Source: Streptomonospora nanhaiensis
GTDB lineage: Bacteria > Actinomycetota > Actinomycetes > Streptosporangiales > Streptosporangiaceae
NCBI RefSeq assembly: GCF_026642255.1
Contig: NZ_CP113264.1
Location: 1,426,001-1,490,000 of the forward strand
Direction of reading: 5' to 3'
DNA: 64,000 nucleotides
Shown: positions 8,659 to 17,112 of the stretch, piece after piece
How positions within the stretch are numbered: position 1 is the first letter of the stretch
Layout of the letters: each line of letters begins with the position of its first letter
Notes under the pieces: generated by a model
What the model saw: the letters and a program-made list of their open reading frames with translations, nothing else
Databases searched by the model: none
Told to the model about the DNA's origin: nothing
Program-made: the position numbers and the translations under genes

Positions 8659-9465
8659 CTACAGTCCGTGCTTGCGGGCGACCACGGCGAGGACGAGCGA
8701 GCGGGGGAAGAGCCTGCGCAGCGCGAACACCACCGGCGCGTTGCTGCCGACCGCGTACAGGGGCCGCGGCGGGTCCGCCTCGATCGCCCGCACGACGGTC
8801 CGGGCGACCCGGCCCGCGGAGATCCCGGCCGACTCGTTGGCGTCGAGTGCGGTGAGCATGGTGCGGTACTCGCCCGCGAACGGGGAACCGTCGCGCAGGT
8901 ACTGGGTCCGCCGCTCGCTGATACCGGTGTTGATCGACCCCGGTTCCACCGTGGCCACCCCCACCCCGAACGGGGACACCTCGCGGCGCAGGGCGTCGGC
9001 GAACCCCTTGACCGCCGCCTTCGACGCGACGTAGGACGACCGGTACGCCAGGGGGAAGCTCGCCAGCATCGACCCCACCATGACCACCCGGCCGTACCCG
9101 CGCCCGCGCATCCCCGGGAGGAGGAGCTGGGTGAGCCGCACGGCCCCGAACACGTTGATCCGGAACAGCCTCTCCACGGCGTCCGGGGGCAACTCCTCGA
9201 ACGGGCCGCTCTGGCTCTCACCGGCGTTGTTGACCAGCACGTCCACGTCGCCGGCGGCGGAGGCGCACGCCTCGACCGACGCCTCGTCGGCCAGGTCCAG
9301 GGCCAGGTACTCCACGCCCGGCACCGGCTCGGCCACCGACCCGGGTCTGCGGCTGGTGCCGTACACGCGGTAGCCGCGCCGGACCAGTGCGGCGGCCACG
9401 GCCGCGCCGATACCCGACGACGCGCCGGTGACGAGCGCGGTCCGCTGGACGGTGGGACGGTTCAT
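8659..9465 (-). CDS. Short-chain dehydrogenase/reductase
   Basis: 268-residue classical SDR. The NAD(P)-binding motif TGASSGIG is at residues 13-20, NNAG at 79-82, the catalytic Ser in VGS at 132, and YVASK at 145-149 with Tyr145 and Lys149. An SRR pair after the second strand (39-40) favours NADPH. The C-terminal region with SAGRVARTVVRAIEADPPRPLYAVG is typical of the RhlG/YbbO-like group acting on lipids or retinoid-like substrates, but the substrate is unknown. ATG 9465 has GGAAGG upstream at good spacing. Confidence 0.88.
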   Translation of the reverse strand: MNRPTVQRTALVTGASSGIGAAVAAALVRRGYRVYGTSRRPGSVAEPVPGVEYLALDLADEASVEACASAAGDVDVLVNNAGESQSGPFEELPPDAVERLFRINVFGAVRLTQLLLPGMRGRGYGRVVMVGSMLASFPLAYRSSYVASKAAVKGFADALRREVSPFGVGVATVEPGSINTGISERRTQYLRDGSPFAGEYRTMLTALDANESAGISAGRVARTVVRAIEADPPRPLYAVGSNAPVVFALRRLFPRSLVLAVVARKHGL

Positions 9466-9567
9466 GGTGGTCCTTCCGGGAGGGGTCGGCGCGCTCGCGC
9501 CGCGCGTGTGAGCGATGATCGCACGGAGCACCGCGACCGGCCGGTCCAGCCCTCCCCGGCGCCCGCG

Positions 9568-10740
9568 TCAGTCCCAGCGGTGCGGGTCGAACAGGCCGAT
9601 CGGCAGGTCGGTCCGGCCGTCCCCGGCCAGGTCGGCCAGGGCCTCGCCGACGGCGGACGCGAACTTGTAGCCGTGCCCGGAGAAGCCCCCGGCGAGCACC
9701 AGCCCGGGAAGCTCCCTGCGGTGGCCGATGACGAAGTGCTCGTCCGACGTCATCGTGTACATGCAGGAGGCCATGCGCTCGGGAAGGGCCTCGACGCCGT
9801 GCAGCCCCGAGGTCAGCTCGCCGAGCCTGCGGGCGTCGGCGGGGCCGGGCTCGCGCGGCCCCGCGTCCGGGTCCACCGGCTCACCCCACTGCGCCCCCTC
9901 GCGCCTCGGGCCGGGGGCCTCGGCGTGCACGCCGATCTTGACGGTCCGGCCCCCGTCCAGGCTGGGGAACCCGTACCAGGTGCAGTCGTCCCCGTCCCGG
10001 GCGAACACCGGACCGGCCACGTGCGCGGCTGGGTCGCCCGTGGTGCGGAACCAGCCCAGCACCCGCCGCTCGACCGTGATCCCCCCGCCCAGGCCGGCCA
10101 CCTCGGGCACCAGTGAGGGGAGCCACGCGCCGGCGGTGACGACGACCCTCCGGGCGCGGATCACCGTGTCGCCCACCACCACGCGGGGCCGGTCCGGATC
10201 CGGTTCGATCCGGGTCGCCACGGCCCCGGTGAGCACCCGTGCCCCCGCCGCCCCGGCGAGCCGGACGGCCGCCAGGATCGACGCCTCGGGCAGGACCACG
10301 CCGGCGTCCTCCTCGAACACGCCGACCTCGCCCGTGCGCAGCCGGTGGCCGGGGAAGCGGGTGCGGACCTCGTCGGCGGAGAGCAGCTCGCAGGAGAGTC
10401 CGTGGTGCCGGGCCGCGGCCAGCGACCCGGCGACGGCGGCACTGTCCGGCGCGCCGGCCATCAGTGCCCCGGTGCGCAGCACGAGCCGTTCCCCGGACGC
10501 CTCCTCCAGCTCCGACCAGGCACGCCAGGCCGCTCGGACGAACGGCACGTACTCGGCGCCCTCCAGGTAGGCGGTGCGGATGATGCGGGACTCCCCGTGG
10601 CTGGAACCCCGGTCGTGGCCGGGGGAGAACTGCTCCACCCCGACGGCGTCGACGCCGGACCGGGCCAGGCGCCACAGGGCCTGCGCCCCCATCGCCCCCA
10701 GGCCGACCACGACGGTGTCGGTCTCCAGCAGGTTCGCCAC
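9568..10740 (-). CDS. solA: SolA/monomeric sarcosine oxidase-family flavoprotein
   Basis: 390-residue FAD-dependent amine oxidase of the MSOX/MTOX family, which demethylates N-methyl amino acids to the amino acid, formaldehyde and H2O2. It begins with a dinucleotide-binding motif (VVVGLGAMGAQAL), followed by GSSHGESRIIRTAY (45-58), characteristic of the family. Cys326 in MASCMYTMTSDEHFVIG matches the covalent flavin attachment Cys, and GGFSGHGYKFASAVGE is the conserved C-terminal block. N-methyltryptophan versus sarcosine specificity cannot be decided. Start GTG 10740 has GGGGAGG six bases upstream. Confidence 0.88.
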   Translation of the reverse strand: MANLLETDTVVVGLGAMGAQALWRLARSGVDAVGVEQFSPGHDRGSSHGESRIIRTAYLEGAEYVPFVRAAWRAWSELEEASGERLVLRTGALMAGAPDSAAVAGSLAAARHHGLSCELLSADEVRTRFPGHRLRTGEVGVFEEDAGVVLPEASILAAVRLAGAAGARVLTGAVATRIEPDPDRPRVVVGDTVIRARRVVVTAGAWLPSLVPEVAGLGGGITVERRVLGWFRTTGDPAAHVAGPVFARDGDDCTWYGFPSLDGGRTVKIGVHAEAPGPRREGAQWGEPVDPDAGPREPGPADARRLGELTSGLHGVEALPERMASCMYTMTSDEHFVIGHRRELPGLVLAGGFSGHGYKFASAVGEALADLAGDGRTDLPIGLFDPHRWD

Positions 10741-10811
10741 GCGGTTCCTCCCCGATCCGGTTCCTGGCCTCCAGGGGAAGGCCCCGGCCCATGATCCCAG
10801 GCCGTGGCGGA

Positions 10812-10840
10812 CGCCCGCCCACCCCCTGGGTGGACGGGCG
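10812..10840 (-). terminator. Hairpin after the GH6 cellulase gene
   Basis: CGCCCG-C-CCACCC, a CCT loop, then GGGTGG-A-CGGGCG: a 12-bp stem with one mismatch, located 47 bp beyond the cellulase stop codon and upstream of the solA start. No T-tract. Confidence 0.55.
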
Positions 10841-10886
10841 CCCTGTTCGGCGGTCCCCCTCGGCGCGCCGGGGGAGAGGGGCGGGA

Positions 10887-12275
10887 TCAGTTCAGCGGCG
10901 GGTAGGCGTTGTCCAGCAGCTCCTGGAACTGGGCCGAGAACCAGTGGCCCGAGATCGGGGCGTCGGCCAGCGCGCCGCTCATGTTGTACCCGTTGCGGGG
11001 GTTGCCCTCATAGGTCGGGTCGCACATGCGGTCGAAGCCCTTGCCCTCGGGGTTGGGGATGAACTCGCTGGAGCCGTCGGACTCGCCCGGGGGCTTCATC
11101 CACACATAGGCGTCGATGCCCGGCTCGGGGGAGGCCTGCGGGCGCTCGCCCAGCCCCGCGCCCGACTGGTTGCACCAGTTGCCCGACTGGATCCGCCGGT
11201 CGTAGCGGCCCCCGTCCACGTAGGCGTCCACACTGGTCTCGGGGCCGGGGCCCGTGGGGCGGTCCGGTCCGCCCCAGCCGTTGCGGGAGGTGTCGATCAG
11301 CATCCCGATGTCGGAGGCGAACCCCTGCGAGACCAGCTCCTCGCGCAGCGCCTGGGAGAAGGACAGCTCGTCGGTGAACTGGTTCCAGTCCACCCACTGC
11401 GACTGGCGCACCGGCGTTCCGGCCACCGTCTGGCCGATCGAGAAGTTGTCCTCGACCAGCGCCGAGTAGTTGGCCGTGTTCGCGATGAACCCGTGCACGT
11501 CGTCCGGCGAAGCGCCGGCGGTGTTGGCCGCCTCGTAGAACAGCGCCGCCGAGGCCGAGAAGTTGTCGGCCCAGCCGATCCACCCGTGGTGGCCCGCGTC
11601 CACGTAGTTGTAGACGTTGTCGATCGCGCCCAGCTGCGCCAGGGCGTAGCCCACGCCCTCCACGTAGTTGCCGTTGGCCAGCATCTCGTCGCACTCGGGC
11701 GTGGCCGTCTCGCGCGGGGACACGTTCGTGACCAGGTTGGGCAGCGAGTCGATCTCCACCGTCGTCACGATCCGCAGGTCCGCGTAGGCCGGGTCGGCCA
11801 GGATCTCCGCGATCGGGTCGATGTACTCGTGCTTGTAGCGGTCGATCTCGTCCGGGCCCAGCTCGCCGTTGGAGGCCAGCGCCGCGCAGTCGCGGCCGGG
11901 CAGGTTGTAGATCACCACCTGGAAGACCATCGGCTCGCCCGCGGCCTGGGCCACCGCCTCGTCCAGGTGCTCGCGCAGGCCCATCGACCCGGTGGTGGGG
12001 CTGTCGTTGCCCTCGATCGCGCTGATCTGGTCCAGCCACACACCCGTGGGCTGGTCGGAGATCGCGTCCCCGCCGGGCTCGGCGGCGGCGTTGGCCGACC
12101 AGATCGGGTTCACGTACACATCCGCGCCCTCATACGGATTGTCCACGCGTTCGGCGGCGGAGGAGGCACTGGTGGCGGCGACCGTGAGAGAGGCGGTAAG
12201 TGCCAGTCCGGCAGCGGTGGCGAGGCCGCGCCGTGCCCACGGAGTTCGTTGCTTGTCGCGGGGGGAATTTCTCAT
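10887..12275 (-). CDS. Secreted glycoside hydrolase family 6 cellulase (cellobiohydrolase type)
   Basis: 462-residue secreted enzyme that hydrolyses beta-1,4-glucan with inversion. Residues 1-41 form a signal peptide ending ASSA-AE. GH6 hallmarks follow: VIYNLPGRDCAALASNGEL (Asp129), the catalytic-acid motif VEIDSLPNLVTN (Asp176), YVDAGHHGWIGW (Asp226), and the C-terminal DAYVWMKPPGESDG. The best-known relatives are Thermobifida cellulases such as Cel6B. No carbohydrate-binding module or linker is present, so this is a bare catalytic domain. ATG 12275 (GAGGAAG upstream) is preferred to ATG 12293, which lacks a ribosome-binding site. A CelR box lies 222 bp upstream of the start. Confidence 0.93.
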   Translation of the reverse strand: MRNSPRDKQRTPWARRGLATAAGLALTASLTVAATSASSAAERVDNPYEGADVYVNPIWSANAAAEPGGDAISDQPTGVWLDQISAIEGNDSPTTGSMGLREHLDEAVAQAAGEPMVFQVVIYNLPGRDCAALASNGELGPDEIDRYKHEYIDPIAEILADPAYADLRIVTTVEIDSLPNLVTNVSPRETATPECDEMLANGNYVEGVGYALAQLGAIDNVYNYVDAGHHGWIGWADNFSASAALFYEAANTAGASPDDVHGFIANTANYSALVEDNFSIGQTVAGTPVRQSQWVDWNQFTDELSFSQALREELVSQGFASDIGMLIDTSRNGWGGPDRPTGPGPETSVDAYVDGGRYDRRIQSGNWCNQSGAGLGERPQASPEPGIDAYVWMKPPGESDGSSEFIPNPEGKGFDRMCDPTYEGNPRNGYNMSGALADAPISGHWFSAQFQELLDNAYPPLN

Positions 12276-12496
12276 GGTGTTTTTCTTCCTCATGGGGAGC
12301 GGGTGACCAGAAGGAGTGTGCGGCTCGCCGGGCGCGTCACGGCGCCCGGCGGACCGGCGGGTGGGGAGAGGTGGTGTTCATGGTGGTGAGCGGGGCATGG
12401 GCGGGCCTGAGATCCGGGGTAAGGCTGGCGGTTGATCGTCCGTGTTTCTCCTGGGAAAAGGTGGGAGAAACGGGGGGATGGTGACCGGAAGGGGGG

Positions 12497-12510
12497 TGGG
12501 AGCGCTCCCA
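12497..12510. promoter_or_regulatory. CelR operator (perfect match) upstream of the GH6 gene
   Basis: TGGGAGCGCTCCCA, an exact 14-bp palindrome identical to the CelR (LacI family) binding site described upstream of Thermobifida fusca cellulase genes. Cellobiose releases CelR in that system. It lies in a ~430-bp gene-free stretch (12276-12706) that becomes AT-rich around 12600-12650 and otherwise holds no recognised feature. Confidence 0.9.
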
Positions 12511-12706
12511 GTCGTAAGCGGGAATGGTGGGTGGCGTTGTCTGGACAAGGGGTGCGAAGGGCGTTCCGTATGTGGTTACGGGGGGTGACTATTTCGGAAC
12601 GCTTTTCAGAACCGTAGCTCTCCAATGGTGATATGTAAACACCAAATGTCCACGGGGTTTCTGGGACGCTGTCCCCGTTCGGTGAATGGCCAGGTGGTGA
12701 TCTGGT

Positions 12707-13974
12707 TCACAACTGTTCAGTAATAACCAGGGGTTTCCAGGAGATCACGCAGAGCAGGCCGACGGCTGCCGCCGCGAGCCAGAACGGGGCCAACAGGCCC
12801 ACACCCTCCGCGACGAGCCCGCCCAGCACCGCGCCCAGGGCGGCCCCGCCGAGGTCGGCCAGCCGGTACACGCCTCCCACACGGCCCAGCAGGCGGTCCG
12901 GGATGAGCAGCTGGCGGACGGTCGTGGCGGCCGTCCCCCACACCACGGCGTGGACCCCGAACACGACCATGACGGCGCCGGCCGCCAGGGGGTTCGTGGT
13001 GAGTGCCAGGGCCGGGTAGGTGAGGGCCTCCACCGCGAGGCCCCAGCGGAGCAGGGAGGTCCGGCCCACTCGGCGCTCCAGCCACCCGTACGCCCGGGAG
13101 CCCGCGATGCCGCCCACGGCTCCCGCCGCCACGAACAGCCCGAAGCCCGCTTCGGACAGCCCCAGGTGCTCCCGTGCGTAGAGCACCCAGACCGCGAAGG
13201 CGCCGACACCCGCCAGGTTCATCACCAGGATGCAGCCGCACAGTACGCGGAGCCCGGGTGAGCCGAGGACGAACGACAGGCCCTCGCGGACCTCCTGCCG
13301 CAGCGTGGTCCGCGGCGGGGGAGGGGAGCCGGGGCGGCCCCGTCCGGAGGCGGTGGCAGGACCGGTGCCATCCGCAGGAGGACCACCACCGCCAGCAGGT
13401 GGGCGAGGGCGTCGAAGCCGAAGGGGAGCGACCACGCCACGGCGAACATCAGTGCGCCCAGGGGCGGGCCGAGCAGCTGGTTGTTGAGCGAGAACGTCAG
13501 GGCGAGCCGCGCGTTGGCCCTGCCCAGCGAGTCGCGGTGGACAACGGACGGCACCAGGGAGCCGTACGCGGTGTCGGCGAGGGACTCGCCGACACCCAGG
13601 GCGAACAGGGCCGGGTAGAGCGGCCACACACTCGTGCCGCCGGAGAGGAGTGCGGCGGCGAGCAGGGCGAGCACGGTGCAGCGGGCGAGGTTCGCCGCGA
13701 GGAGCACGCTGCGGCGGGGCCACCGGTCGACCAGGGCGCCCGAGGCCGGTGAGAAGAGGAGGTGGGGCAGGAGCTGGGCCGCCGAGGCGGCGACGGCGAC
13801 CGGGGAGGAGGTCAGGGACGCGACGAGCAGCGGTCCCGCGGCGGCGAGGGCGCCGTCCCCGAGGTTGGTCAGGGCCGAGGCCCACCACAGGCGCGTGAAC
13901 GCGGGGCCGAGGCGGGGTCGGTCCGGGCGGCCTCGTTCCGCGCCACCGCAACCCCCGGAGGAGCTCGGATCCAC
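12707..13974 (-). pseudogene. MFS transporter split by a frameshift
   Basis: An enterobactin/macrolide-exporter-like MFS protein is encoded in two frames. The N-terminal half runs from about 13974 (GTG, weak ribosome-binding site) with FTRLWWASALTNLGDGALAAAGPLL through LLRMAPVLPPPP. The C-terminal half continues in another frame from RQEVREGLSFVLGSPGLRVLCGC to the stop at 12707. Together they give ~12 membrane segments and the usual ~420 residues. Adding one base to the run of five G at 13317-13321 (plus strand) joins the frames exactly. This is either a real inactivating mutation or a homopolymer sequencing error. It is divergent from the LPMO gene and shares its CelR-box region. Confidence 0.8.
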
Positions 13975-14025
13975 AGGTTTTCCGGCGCTCCGTTTCGGGT
14001 CTGCTCCGGTGGGTAACACACCGAT

Positions 14026-14039
14026 TGGGAGCGCTCCCG
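14026..14039. promoter_or_regulatory. CelR operator (13/14) between MFS and LPMO genes
   Basis: TGGGAGCGCTCCCG differs from the perfect palindrome at 12497 by its last base. It lies 39 bp before the LPMO start codon and about 52 bp upstream of the divergent MFS gene, so it could control both. Confidence 0.85.
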
Positions 14040-14077
14040 TCGATCGGCTGGTCCAGCCGACAACGATGGAGAACGCA

Positions 14078-14752
14078 ATGAACGGCAAGACCCACGAGAC
14101 CAACGGCAACTCCCGCTGGTTCGGACGCGCACTCGTGCTGGCGTCCGTCCCCCTGCTCGGGCTGACCGCGCTGGCCGCGCCCGCGTCGGCGCACGGCTCG
14201 GTCGTCGACCCCGCCTCCCGCAACTACGGCTGCTTCGAGCGCTGGGGGGACGACTTCCAGAACCCCGCCATGGAGCAGGAAGACCCCATGTGCTGGCAGG
14301 CGTGGCAGGACAACCCCAACGCCATGTGGAACTGGAACGGCCTCTACCGCGACAACGTCGGCGGGGACCACCAGGGCCAGGTCCCGGACGGGACCCTGTG
14401 CAGCGGCGGGAACACCGAGGGGGGTCGCTACGACTCGATGGACACCCCCGGGGCGTGGCGGACCACCGACGTCGCCGACGACTTCACCATCCACCTGTAC
14501 GACCAGGCCTCGCACGGCGCGGACTACTTCCAGGTCTACGTCACCGAGCAGGGCTTCGACCCGGCCACGCAGTCCCTGGCATGGGACGACCTCGAACTGG
14601 TGGAGGAGACCGGGTCCTACCCGCCCGGAAACGACTACCTGATCGACGTCAGCACGTCGGGCCGCACCGGCGACCACGTCGTCTTCACGATCTGGAAGGC
14701 CTCGCACGCCGACCAGGTGTACTACCTGTGCAGTGACGTCACCTTCGGCTGA
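14078..14752 (+). CDS. AA10 lytic polysaccharide monooxygenase
   Basis: 224-residue secreted copper enzyme that oxidatively cleaves crystalline cellulose or chitin. A signal peptide ends at ASA, leaving His39 as the mature N-terminus (HGSVVDPASRNYGCF), the first histidine-brace ligand. His146 in DQASHGADYFQVYVT is the second. Cys pairs and the C-terminal VVFTIWKASHADQVYYLCSDVTFG complete the AA10 pattern. There is no carbohydrate-binding domain, only the catalytic unit. ATG 14078 follows GGAG by six bases; ATG 14066 is in frame but would remove that site. The CelR box upstream suggests cellulose-linked regulation alongside the GH6 enzyme. Confidence 0.95.
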   Translation: MNGKTHETNGNSRWFGRALVLASVPLLGLTALAAPASAHGSVVDPASRNYGCFERWGDDFQNPAMEQEDPMCWQAWQDNPNAMWNWNGLYRDNVGGDHQGQVPDGTLCSGGNTEGGRYDSMDTPGAWRTTDVADDFTIHLYDQASHGADYFQVYVTEQGFDPATQSLAWDDLELVEETGSYPPGNDYLIDVSTSGRTGDHVVFTIWKASHADQVYYLCSDVTFG

Positions 14753-14787
14753 CCGCTCCCGCGCCGGGGGCGGCGGCCGGTCGGGGC

Positions 14788-14808
14788 CCGGGGGCCGTCG
14801 GCCCCCGG
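14788..14808. terminator. Hairpin between convergent LPMO and response-regulator genes
   Basis: CCGGGGGCC (14788-14796), loop GTC, GGCCCCCGG (14800-14808): nine perfect GC pairs in the 241-bp gap between two convergent genes. Nothing else is recognised in that gap. Confidence 0.55.
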
Positions 14809-14993
14809 CGCTCCGGCCCGCGGCCGCCGTCCCCGGAGGTCGTCCCCCCGCGCCGGACGGGGCCCGACCACCGTGGGACCCCCGACCGCCCGGGCCCGTC
14901 GTACCCGCCTCCGACCGGGGCCGGGCGCCCGGCCCCGCCGGGCGGCCTCTCCGGCACTCGGCCGCCCGGCGGTCCGGCCCGCGGCGCGGGGCC

Positions 14994-15638
14994 TCAAGCG
15001 CCGATGTAGCGGAGCACCGCCAGGACGCGGCGGCTGTACCCCGCGGTGTCACCGAGGTCCAGCTTGTCGAAGATCGCGTTCGCGTGCTTCTCGACCGCGC
15101 TCTGCGACACGAACAGCCGCGCGGCGATCGCCGGATTGGTGTGCCCCTGCGCCATCAGGTCCATCACGTCCCGCTCACGGCCGGTCAGGCGCCCCTGGGG
15201 GTCCTGGCGGCTGCTTCCCGCCAGCAGCTGCCGTACGACCTCCGGGTCGAAGGCGGCGCCGCCCCCGCCCACCCTGACCAGGGCCTCCAGGAACTCGTCC
15301 ACCTCCACCACCCGGTCCTTGAGCAGGTACCCCACCCCGGTGGTGTTCTCGCTGAACAGGCGGGTGGCGTAGCGCTTCTCCACGTACTGCGAGAGCACGA
15401 GCACGCCCACGCCGGGCCGTTCCCGCCGGATGCGCACCGCCGCGCGCAGCCCCTCGTCGGTATGGGTGGGCGGCATGCGCACGTCCACCACCGCGACGTC
15501 GGGGGCCTCCTCCGCGACAGCGGCCAGCAGGGAGTCCGCGTCGCCGACCGACGCGATGACCCGGTGCCCCTCGTCCTCCAGGAGCCGCACGAGTCCCTCA
15601 CGCAGCAGGGCCGAGTCCTCGGCCACGATCACCCGCAC
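14994..15638 (-). CDS. LuxR/NarL-type response regulator
   Basis: 214-residue two-component regulator. The receiver domain has the acidic pair at Glu7-Asp8, phospho-acceptor Asp52 (VVDVRMPP), and a conserved Lys in YLLKDRV. The C-terminal LuxR helix-turn-helix reads LTGRERDVMDLMAQGHTNPAIA then SAVEKHANAIFDKL. It overlaps the 3' end of the kinase gene by 10 bp, with its GTG start preceded by GGAGG inside the kinase gene, so the two are translationally coupled. The target genes are not evident. Confidence 0.92.
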   Translation of the reverse strand: MRVIVAEDSALLREGLVRLLEDEGHRVIASVGDADSLLAAVAEEAPDVAVVDVRMPPTHTDEGLRAAVRIRRERPGVGVLVLSQYVEKRYATRLFSENTTGVGYLLKDRVVEVDEFLEALVRVGGGGAAFDPEVVRQLLAGSSRQDPQGRLTGRERDVMDLMAQGHTNPAIAARLFVSQSAVEKHANAIFDKLDLGDTAGYSRRVLAVLRYIGA

Positions 15639-16801
15639 GGGACCTCCGCGGTGACCGTCGTCGGCCCGCCGGCCGGGCTGTCCACGGACAGCCTGCCGTC
15701 GAGCGCCTCCACACGGCCGGCCAGGCCCGTCAGCCCCGTCCCCGAGGGGTCGGCCCCACCCGCCCCGTCGTCCCTCACCCGCACCACCACCGACCTCGTC
15801 CCCCCGTCGTCCCTCTCCCACACCCGTATGTCCACGCGCCGCGCCCCGGCGTGCTTGACCGCGTTGGTCACCGCCTCGGCGACCACGAAGTAGGCCGCCG
15901 TCTCCACCGCCGGGGGCGGGGCCGCCGACAGGCGGTACTCCAGGTCGATCGGCAGGGCCGACCGTCCCACCAGGCCGTGGAGCGCCGCACGCAGTCCCTC
16001 CTCCGCCAGGGCGGCCGGATAGACCCGCCAGGCGACCTCCTTCAGGTCGCGCAGCGCGTTCCGGGTCTCCTCGTACGCCTGCTCGACCAGGGCCCGGCCC
16101 TTCTCCGAGCCCGGGTCGCGCCGCGCGCGGCCCAGGGCCATGCCCAGAAGGACCAGCCGCTGCTGGACGCCGTCGTGCAGATCGCGTTCGATCCGGCGGC
16201 GCTCCTCGTCCACGGCCGTGACGACCCCGGCCCGGGTCGCGACCAGCACCCCGATCCGCTCCTCCATGAGGTCCTGGCGGCTGGGGCCGAGCAGCCGGCG
16301 TGCCAGCCAGCCCTCCGTGCCCACCAGGCCCACGGTCCCCTGCGCGCTCAGGTAGACGAGCGCCAGGCCGACGGGCACGATCCCCGGATCGTTCCCGTCG
16401 AGCACCTCCAGCGGGGACGCCGCCAGGTAGAGGCCCGCGGGGAGGAACGCCAGCACCAGTCCGCCGAAGAGTCCCACGGGGCAGCGGGCCGCCAGATAGG
16501 CCAGGGAGCGGGCCGTCCCGGGCCGGCCGACGATCTCGACGCCGAACAGCGCCGCCAGGCGCCGCCGCTCCAGGGCGACCAGCGGCCGGACGGCCGCGCC
16601 GAGGGCGCCGGCCGATCGGGTCCGGGCCGCGGGCCGCGCGAGGAACGGCAGGACAGCGACGGAGGCCGCGAGGAGGAGGGCGAGGAGGACCGCGGCGGCC
16701 CCGGCCGTCGCCGTGCCGGCGGCGGCGCCCGCGAGGGCCCGGGCCCAACCGTGCCGCCGGGCGCCGTGCCCGTCGGGCCGCGTCCCGTCGTCCGTGGTCA
16801 C
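15629..16801 (-). CDS. Sensor histidine kinase, HisKA_3 type
   Basis: 390-residue membrane kinase. The N-terminal ~175 residues contain four hydrophobic segments in the arrangement of the 'putative sensor' domain (ARPAARTRSAGAL, VRPLVALERRRLAALFG). The phospho-acceptor is His209 in IERDLHDGVQQRLVLLGMALG, and the ATPase N-box reads FVVAEAVTNAVKHAGA, with G-boxes VRDDGAGG and GTGLTGLAGRVEALDG. It belongs with LiaS/DesK-like kinases that often sense envelope stress. GTG 16801 is preceded by GGGAGG. A 26-bp perfect palindrome lies ~50 bp upstream. Confidence 0.9.
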   Translation of the reverse strand: MTTDDGTRPDGHGARRHGWARALAGAAAGTATAGAAAVLLALLLAASVAVLPFLARPAARTRSAGALGAAVRPLVALERRRLAALFGVEIVGRPGTARSLAYLAARCPVGLFGGLVLAFLPAGLYLAASPLEVLDGNDPGIVPVGLALVYLSAQGTVGLVGTEGWLARRLLGPSRQDLMEERIGVLVATRAGVVTAVDEERRRIERDLHDGVQQRLVLLGMALGRARRDPGSEKGRALVEQAYEETRNALRDLKEVAWRVYPAALAEEGLRAALHGLVGRSALPIDLEYRLSAAPPPAVETAAYFVVAEAVTNAVKHAGARRVDIRVWERDDGGTRSVVVRVRDDGAGGADPSGTGLTGLAGRVEALDGRLSVDSPAGGPTTVTAEVPCG

Positions 16802-16847
16802 GTCCGTCCTCCCTCTCCCCGCCGGCTCCGGCCCTCGGGAGCGGCGT

Positions 16848-16873
16848 CCCGGACCGCGGCGCCGCGGTCCGGG
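16848..16873. repeat. 26-bp perfect palindrome upstream of the histidine kinase
   Basis: The arm CCCGGACCGCGGC (16848-16860) is followed directly by its reverse complement (16861-16873), with no spacer. It lies 47 bp upstream of the kinase start in the divergent gap (16802-17112) that also serves the Lnt-like gene. It may be an operator or, in RNA, a hairpin in the 5' leader. Nothing else is recognised in this gap. Confidence 0.55.
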
Positions 16874-17112
16874 AACGCGGTTCTCCACGGGCGCCCGGAG
16901 CGCCGGGAGCCCGTTCGGAGAGTAGCGGCCGGTGGGGCGCGCGGGTACTGCGGGACACCGCATGACCGGGGGTGGCGGGTCGCCCAGGCGACCGGGCGGA
17001 ACCACCCATGGGCCGGGGCCCCGCGGTTCCGTAGCGTTCGTGGGGCCCCGGCCGGGCGCAGACCCACCACAGCAATCCGACCCCTGTCGCTCCGTACCGA
17101 ACGGTGGAACCA

